NCBI GenBank assembly: GCA_002914845.1
Contig: JXTC01000026.1
Location: 933,279-997,278 of the forward strand
From: Trema orientale
Lineage: Eukaryota; Streptophyta; Magnoliopsida; Rosales; Cannabaceae
Direction: 5' to 3'
DNA length: 64,000 nt
Positions 57,800 through 64,000 of this stretch are shown piece by piece (the first letter of the stretch is position 1; each line of letters opens with the position of its first letter). The notes beneath the pieces were generated by a model. The model had not been told where the DNA came from, did not search any database, and was given only the letters and a program-made list of their open reading frames with translations. The position numbers and the translations under genes were made by a program.

Positions 57800-59178
57800 G
57801 GGGGGATTTAATAGAGTGAAATGTGGGAGGTAGTATAGTATGGTATAGTAATAATGCAGATGCAGTGAGTGTAGGAGTAGCTAAGTTGGGAAGAGGAAAA
57901 GAAAGATTGGGGTTTTTTTTTTTGCTCTGAAATCTGCAATCTGAAATGATGTGATTTAACGTCAAATACGGAGGAGAGTAAGAGAGTGGGGAAAGGGTGC
58001 GAAAAACAATAAAAGGAAACAACAGCGACTTGACAGGCCGACTTCTCAACTCTGTCCTCTTTGTCCATCTAATCTCATTCTAACCCTTCTTTTTCTATTT
58101 TCTCGTGATATTTCGTGTTTTTTCTTCTTCCTTATATGCGGTTACTACTACCTAATATTATCTTCTCAGTCCTCTAATTAGTATCAACTTGTTTATACTA
58201 GAGCCGCGATGTTATGGGTACAGCGCTAGGTAAGTAATGTGTCAATCTGAGTAATTCTAATTATATCAAAAAAAATTGACCATGCTCAACTATGCCGTTT
58301 ATTTTTATTTTGACTGGCTTTTATGTAATAATCTTGTGTTGAAAACTCTATTCATACAATGTTCTTTTTTTTTTTTTTCCCCCCGAAGTAATACAATGTT
58401 TAAATTTGAGTTCTTAGCTTTGTATCGAATTGGTCTACTTTATCTATTGTTAATTCTAATGTACGTGATTATTATGTTACTAAAGAAACGTGTTTTACAG
58501 AGTAACGCACCTTACCACTAAAGCATGGTACTATATTTCACGCTCACTTTCCCTTTGGCCAAACTTGGGGTAGGAAAGAGAAATAGTGGTAGTAGAAGAG
58601 AGAGAGACCACTGAGAGATGTTAGCATTAATGTTTTGCAGCAGTTATAATTATTGGCCTCTTTAAAACTGTGAAGACTTAATTTTGCTCAGAAGAAAAAG
58701 CTTGGAGAGTGCAAAATATGGTTAGCCGAATATTTTTCTCGTAAGACTTCAATCACCAATCACAATTATATATACATATATAACCAATTAAGGAATGAGC
58801 GTCAGAAAGCATTATTGTCGATTCATTATGAGAATATTGATCAGAATGCTTCCATGTGAGGCTTCATCTTGAGTCACTATATCATCATTTTCATCATTCA
58901 AATAGTTAATAAGAAGACAATAGGCAACAAAATGAACTTTTATAACGGGATCCCATACTTTCAGCAAATGCGGAAAAACGAAAGTCCCGTACCCTTTTAG
59001 TGGACGAGGTCCATCAGTTTTTCAATTTTTTAAAGTTAGAATTCAAGTATATTATAACATGATGCTATATTTGTAACTTGTAAGCATAACTGTTAATTAT
59101 GGTTAAATTTCGTATCTCTATCAGAAATAGTCAATATGTCCGGTTAAATCAACCTAGACGTACGGATGTCCAAACAAT
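57800..59178. other. Intergenic DNA upstream of HIPP
   Basis: Short open stretches on the minus strand at 57768-58068 overlap each other in different frames and show no similarity. No other feature recognised. Confidence 0.4.
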
Positions 59179-59193
59179 AAAATATGCTACTTG

Positions 59194-59306
59194 TTATTTT
59201 TAATAGAGTGGGGTGGAGATTGGATAGTAATAAGTATTTTCTTTTAATTTATAATAAATGAAGGTCATTAATTAAACCCAACTTTTTTTAAAAATAAAAA
59301 ATAAAT
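59194..59306 (+). mobile_element. 5'-truncated SINE relative
   Basis: 113 bp flanked by the 14-bp TSD AAATATGCTACTTG (59180-59193 and 59307-59320). The 3' half (TATTTTCTTTTAATTT, then GGTCATTAATTAA, then an A-rich end) matches the 3' part of the SINE at 52945-53111. The pol III promoter part is missing, so it is a truncated copy or a partner LINE tail. Confidence 0.75.
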
Positions 59307-59320
59307 AAATATGCTACTTG

Positions 59321-60280
59321 GCCGAAGTAGAATGGCCTATAGTGCCCAGGTAAACATAACTAGACAACCACACTCTATTTGTTCGACTAGAATTTGATTG
59401 TTACCACAATATACGACCAAACCCACAAAATGGTCTTACTATCTTTTATCCGACTAATTAAAACTTGTCAACTAGATACCACTCACCTAGCTAAGCTCAC
59501 TAATTAAAGGAAGTTACTAATTCTTACTCTCTCTAAAAAAGGTAAATTTCCATAGCATATTCGCTAAATCAGGGGTAAGAATGAATTATAAGATCAAGTT
59601 TAACGAAGACATCATATTCAATGCCTAATATCACTTACAATATGTTAGAACTATTTAATGAGCTTTGATCTGCCAAACATATGCAGGCAACTCTTACGCG
59701 TACAACTGTAATCCACAAATGCAATTTTTTAATCTACAACAGAACTTTCGAATGACATCTTTGGTGGTCGCAGATATACAATCTTCACAATGATCAATGG
59801 CTCTTGACAAATACAATTGTAGAATATTTTGCGATCTCTAAAATAACACTATGTAATTCAAGTTATGCAAACACTATTGACTTTGGCACTTTTTCTTGTG
59901 CCATCTAGAGAGTCTTTTATAAGAGTCAAGATTTGTATAAGAAAGTATATTTCTTTTCATTCTTTTCATACTTCAAAAATCATTTTAAAAGTATTTTTTT
60001 AATAGATAAATAACATTGTTATGCAATACAAAAGCACTGCTTAAAAATATTAGTAGCCTATAGACATTGCATTTAATAGTTTCAGTTTGTCCAATATATT
60101 TTTAATCTGCTAAATCTCGCACTTTTTAAAATTTCGAAAACATTACCGTTAGGCTTAAATCCTAACTGGCCTATCAGTTTCTCTAATAAAATAGTCATGT
60201 TTTTAGGCACGTGTTTTGCTATTAGATGATAAAATTGGCAAAGTACGGGGAAAAAAAAAAAAAAGCCTTTAGTCGTCATG
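59321..60280. other. AT-rich intergenic DNA
   Basis: Nothing recognised on either strand. Confidence 0.4.
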
Positions 60281-60285
60281 ATAAT

Positions 60286-62678
60286 TGTCACGACCAGAAA
60301 TCAAAAACCGTAATTTTAAGTTGAAATAGTACTAAACAATAATTTTTTTAAAATTTCAAAAAATCAAGTACTTAAAATTTTAAATTTTAGTCCTCAAAAA
60401 TAAATAAAATTCAAATTAAAGAAACCTCTCATTAATATAGATTTTTCAAGGAAATACTTCACTAAAAATTTAGAAAAATTCCAATTAATTTATTTAGAAA
60501 CTTTTTGTTAAATTATAAATTATGATAAATTGAGTTCAGTGTCCAAAACAAATTACAGAAAACTATTTGTACTTCCAAGTACTCAAATTTGTACTATTGT
60601 TACCCTCGTACATCCACTGAGTAAAACCAATAAACAAGGCTAAATATTTGAATGAGGAAAAAGAATTAAACATGATATAAACACCCACTAAGAATAAGAA
60701 CGGAATTATATGCACAAGCCAATCAGCTTGTTTAACCACCAAGACTACTACCTTAAATATACAGATACCTGAAAATAAGAGGAAGTTAAGGGGGTGAGCA
60801 TGTTAATGCTCAGTAGGGATTCAATTACAGGTTTTTAACTAAAATAAAATACTTACTTTCAAGGTACTGCATATTCAGTAAAAATATTCAAACAGTTTTC
60901 AGAAATCTAATCGAAAATATTGTCTAAGAGTTTAGATCTTCCAAACTATTGTAAAACGTCATCTCAAATAAAAATCATTTTCCAAAAGTTTAAACATTCC
61001 AAGCCTTTATAAAATCACATCAAATTAAGTACATATCTATTCAAATCAAGCATATAACAGACAATACAATTAATAACAAGTCTGATCTACTAAAGACTAG
61101 TAACCTTAAGTATGCAATGTAGTATGAGCTACTCTAAGTGGATAACTTCACATGTGTATTGTGTATGAGTCACCTAAATTGGTAACCGTGAGTATGATAT
61201 ATAGTCCGAGTACCCTAGATAGAGTACCGTAAGTCTGAGCATTCAGTAGGGGTACCGTAAGTCTGTCAGCAGCGTATGTGCAATGAATGTATGTAATGCT
61301 ATATGAATGATATGAATGAAATATGTACCATTTTCTACAAAAATGCAGAAATAGACCATGCAATATTTTTAATCAATCAAGTTTAGTTTCAAAACTAAAT
61401 TCTTATTCAAATTGGATTTTATAAAAATTTCGGCAGTACAACAGTCGTTTTCATCAAAACTAATAAAATCTAGTTCCCATAGAAAACAGTTCCAAAACAA
61501 GATAATTTGGCACGCCAACCTGTGTGACGTACCTCCTAGGTAATTTAAATATCAAATCATGACAAAACATGTATAAATTACATTTATCAAATATTTCACA
61601 AAATTTCATATTCATTTAAATTATGTGAAAATTAAAATTAAACCCATCTCTATCTCAATCAAGTGACTAAATAGTACTACGGTGCTATTGAGAGCATTTG
61701 ATGTCATTTGGCGATTGTTCGGAGGGTCGGAGTTCGTTTTCGAACCCTCGATCGTCCGCTTTGAAATGTCGTTTTCCAATGAAGTTTCAAATAGAGAAAT
61801 GGATATCATCACTGAATTCCTAGCACCCAAATTAGCTAGAAATTCAGTGGTGTTAGATGTATAACTTGATCAATTTGGGCTCATGCTAAAATTTAACCTA
61901 GTGGCATGTAAAACGAGGCGAGATCGGTGCTGTCCGATCTCTTTCTTTTGTGCCGGTCACCAAACTTAGTCTCTATATATATATATATACATATATCAAA
62001 ATTCATATTTTTATGAGTACATCACAAATATGAGGTTTATTTTATAATCTAATTGTCGGATTGAAAAATCACAACACAAAACTAAACAACTCAAAGCTAG
62101 CTAAAATGACAATTTTCAATCCAGGAAATATTGAGTAGAGATATATACCAGGGTGTTCCTCTCGTCGAGAGGAATCCAAGAAGCCCAAGATCGGGCTTTA
62201 AGGCCACTGGAATCAGTGCTAGTGGCCATTTTCGTCTAGCAGCACTTTCGACCATCGCCAACGCTTGGAATGTTCGTTGGATGTGAAACTTCGGTGGCCG
62301 GCTACTAGGACGGTGCTAGTTAGTTGCCGGGTGATGGCCCTGCTCAATGACGGAGGGGCTTCGTCCGAGACTCGCCATAAAATCAGCATTTTTTGCCAGT
62401 TTTCGGCTGAAAAATTGTGAGGGAGGAAAGAGAGAGAGAGCTAAGGGATTATGTGAGTTGCCACGCATCTGAACATTAATGGGCTGTGTATTTTTTAAAA
62501 AATTACACATAAGCCCCTGCTTTTCAAGTTTTTGTTCTGTTTCATTCTTCAATTTTGCAAAGTAGACCATTTTTCAAGAAAATTCACACTTTGACCCCAA
62601 ATTCGAATTTTAATACTTGTTTTTGAAAAATATGGTCAAAAGACCAATATATCCTCACAAAAGTTTTGGGGTCTTACA
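60286..62678 (+). repeat. 2.4-kb solo LTR of a gypsy-type element
   Basis: Begins TGTCACGACCAGAAATC and ends GGGGTCTTACA, typical LTR ends of large Ty3/gypsy elements. It is flanked by a perfect 5-bp TSD ATAAT (60281-60285 and 62679-62683). No primer site, gag or pol lies inside, so the internal part was lost by LTR-LTR recombination. The interior has repeated GTACCGTAAGTCTGA-like units (about 61215-61265), a region at 61690-61860 that is open on both strands but unrecognised, and a GC-rich part at 62150-62400. Confidence 0.85.
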
Positions 62679-62683
62679 ATAAT

Positions 62684-63805
62684 CAACTAAAAACTTATAT
62701 GATTGCTATGCAACATTTAATTTTGTATTTAGTACAAACTACTTTTTTTTTCCAAAATAATCGTCGATTTCGTATTGTCTATATATGTGTGTTTAGATGA
62801 TAGTTAGAGGGTAGAAGACGTCATTAGTCGTCAATTTAAGATAGAATTAGAGTCATTTTAGATGGTTAATACAAATGTCGTAATATGTCTTATGAAAAAA
62901 TCATTAAAACTCCCACGGTGCTGCTCGTTTTTAAAGTTAGAGTCACCGAAAGGAATATCGTCAGTCTACACAATGTAGTTAGCCTTGCCTACTATTACTT
63001 CATATTCTCTCTTTTTTTTTTTTTTCTTTTTTCTTATTCTTTTTCTTTTTTCAAATTAATGCCTTTGGATTCCAAAAGCTTTTGCTATTGAATGAGATTT
63101 AAAACAATGTAGTATATATGCTCCTAGATCACTTTTTTTTTTTCATTTCTCATAATACGATGATTGAGAGCAAGTACCTACATTTTTTTACACTAACTTA
63201 ACACCATGGTTAATGTTTTTTAATATAAAAAGGTTACATATTTGAGCTTAATTGGCATAATTTTCAAAAATGGTGTGATTTACTTGTGACGTTTTAAATT
63301 AAATAATATTGTTTTGAAGTATCAAAATAGCTAGACAGTGCTATTCAATATGATTGAGCTGAAAACGCAAGTGACTTGTCCTTCCTTCGATTCTTCTTAA
63401 CGGGGTTCTCACTTTAAAACTCAGTACAGATGAAAAAATACTAAACCTCGGTAATATTTTTAGCTCAATTCAATTAACTTTAATTTACCTGAGCCAAATT
63501 AAGTGTGAAATTATTAATAGAGCACTAATATTCTTAACCTTTGTTGCCATGATTATCATTATGCGTGGTAGTTCTATTGTAATTTGTCGCCCATATTTTT
63601 TTCCCTCCCCACTCTCCTTTTAAAATACTTCTCATTTTAATTTTTATCAATTCCAAAATTAGTCAGTAAGCTATTTGTTACTTTTCTATTTTATTAGTTT
63701 TAAAAATGTTAATCCTTTTGTTTGACTCCATAATTGCTATATAATGATAAAGAAATTCTTATCCATATTACCACCTTGAAGTTTGCAATTCGCCCTTACT
63801 TAACT
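62684..63805. other. AT-rich intergenic DNA
   Basis: Nothing recognised; T-rich runs at 63010-63050. Confidence 0.4.
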
Positions 63806-63808
63806 TTA

Positions 63809-64000
63809 GGGTTATGTTTGGTTCGTGGAATGAAATTAGAATGACAATGAGAATCGTAATGGAATAGAATTAAAATTGGAATAGGAATAATATTCTATTA
63901 TTTGGTTAAAATTTGGAATCAATATTGGAATAAGAATTACTTTGTTTGATTAAACACTGGAATGAAATGGAATTATATTGTAATTGATCAAAATACACAT
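63809..64000. mobile_element. Start of a GTTTGGTT-type MITE, cut by the window edge
   Basis: GGGTTATGTTTGGTTCGTGG followed by repeated GGAATGAAATT/GGAATAAGAATT blocks, similar in style to the element at 23695-24046. The right end is outside the window. Confidence 0.5.

Noticed and set aside
57768..58068. Small minus-strand genes upstream of HIPP
   Set aside because: Two overlapping frames of pyrimidine-rich leader-like sequence with no conserved features.
61621..61864. Overlapping open stretches on both strands inside the 2.4-kb solo LTR
   Set aside because: Short, no domain, and inside an LTR; noted as unexplained but not called a gene.
1..64000. CRISPR arrays, bacterial operons, riboswitches or rRNA genes
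   Set aside because: None seen; the window is eukaryotic plant DNA and the regular repeats here have unit sizes and contexts of minisatellites and transposons.

Overview
The window is plant nuclear DNA from a eudicot-like genome. The evidence is two plant gene families with GT-AG introns, a dense population of plant-type LTR retrotransposons, MITEs, a Helitron, SINE and LINE traces, long (TA)n microsatellites, and two assembly gaps (N at 21349-21775 and 32216-32709, plus a single N at 9866). The species cannot be fixed from the sequence.

Only two ordinary host genes are supported, both on the minus strand. At the left edge (1059-1325) is exon 1 of an LPR1/LPR2-type multicopper oxidase; the rest of that gene lies left of the window. 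At 55401-57306 is a complete three-exon heavy-metal-associated isoprenylated plant protein (HIPP) with one HMA domain, an acidic tract, a Gly/Asn/Met-rich tail and a C-terminal CaaX box.

Most of the rest is transposable elements, usually with ends and target-site duplications (TSDs) that can be read directly. These are: a chromovirus with deleted gag (5245-8878, TSD GTAAA); a GC-rich Tat-lineage Ty3/gypsy element (9580 to inside the first gap) with gag-pol on the plus strand and a spliced antisense gene on the minus strand (17385-20694); a truncated minus-strand chromovirus (26069-28645); a hairpin-rich class II element (28651-30116); a non-autonomous Helitron (31839-32959); a Ty1/copia element (33708-40411, TSD TCTAT) inserted in an older palindromic-armed element; a 1.2 kb foldback element (41396-42603); hAT-like elements (44515-45605 and 54158-54546); a probable copia solo LTR (49753-51334) hit by a Mutator-type MITE (51339-51510, 9-bp TSD); a SINE (52945-53111) and a truncated relative (59194-59306); and a 2.4 kb solo LTR (60286-62678, TSD ATAAT).

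The most interesting object is the Tat element. It has convergent coding units, an antisense four-exon gene with its own TATA box, two tandem arrays where the two units converge, and in-frame stops that are all explainable as single C-to-T changes. The remaining stretches are AT-rich and carry only short duplications, microsatellites or nothing recognisable.
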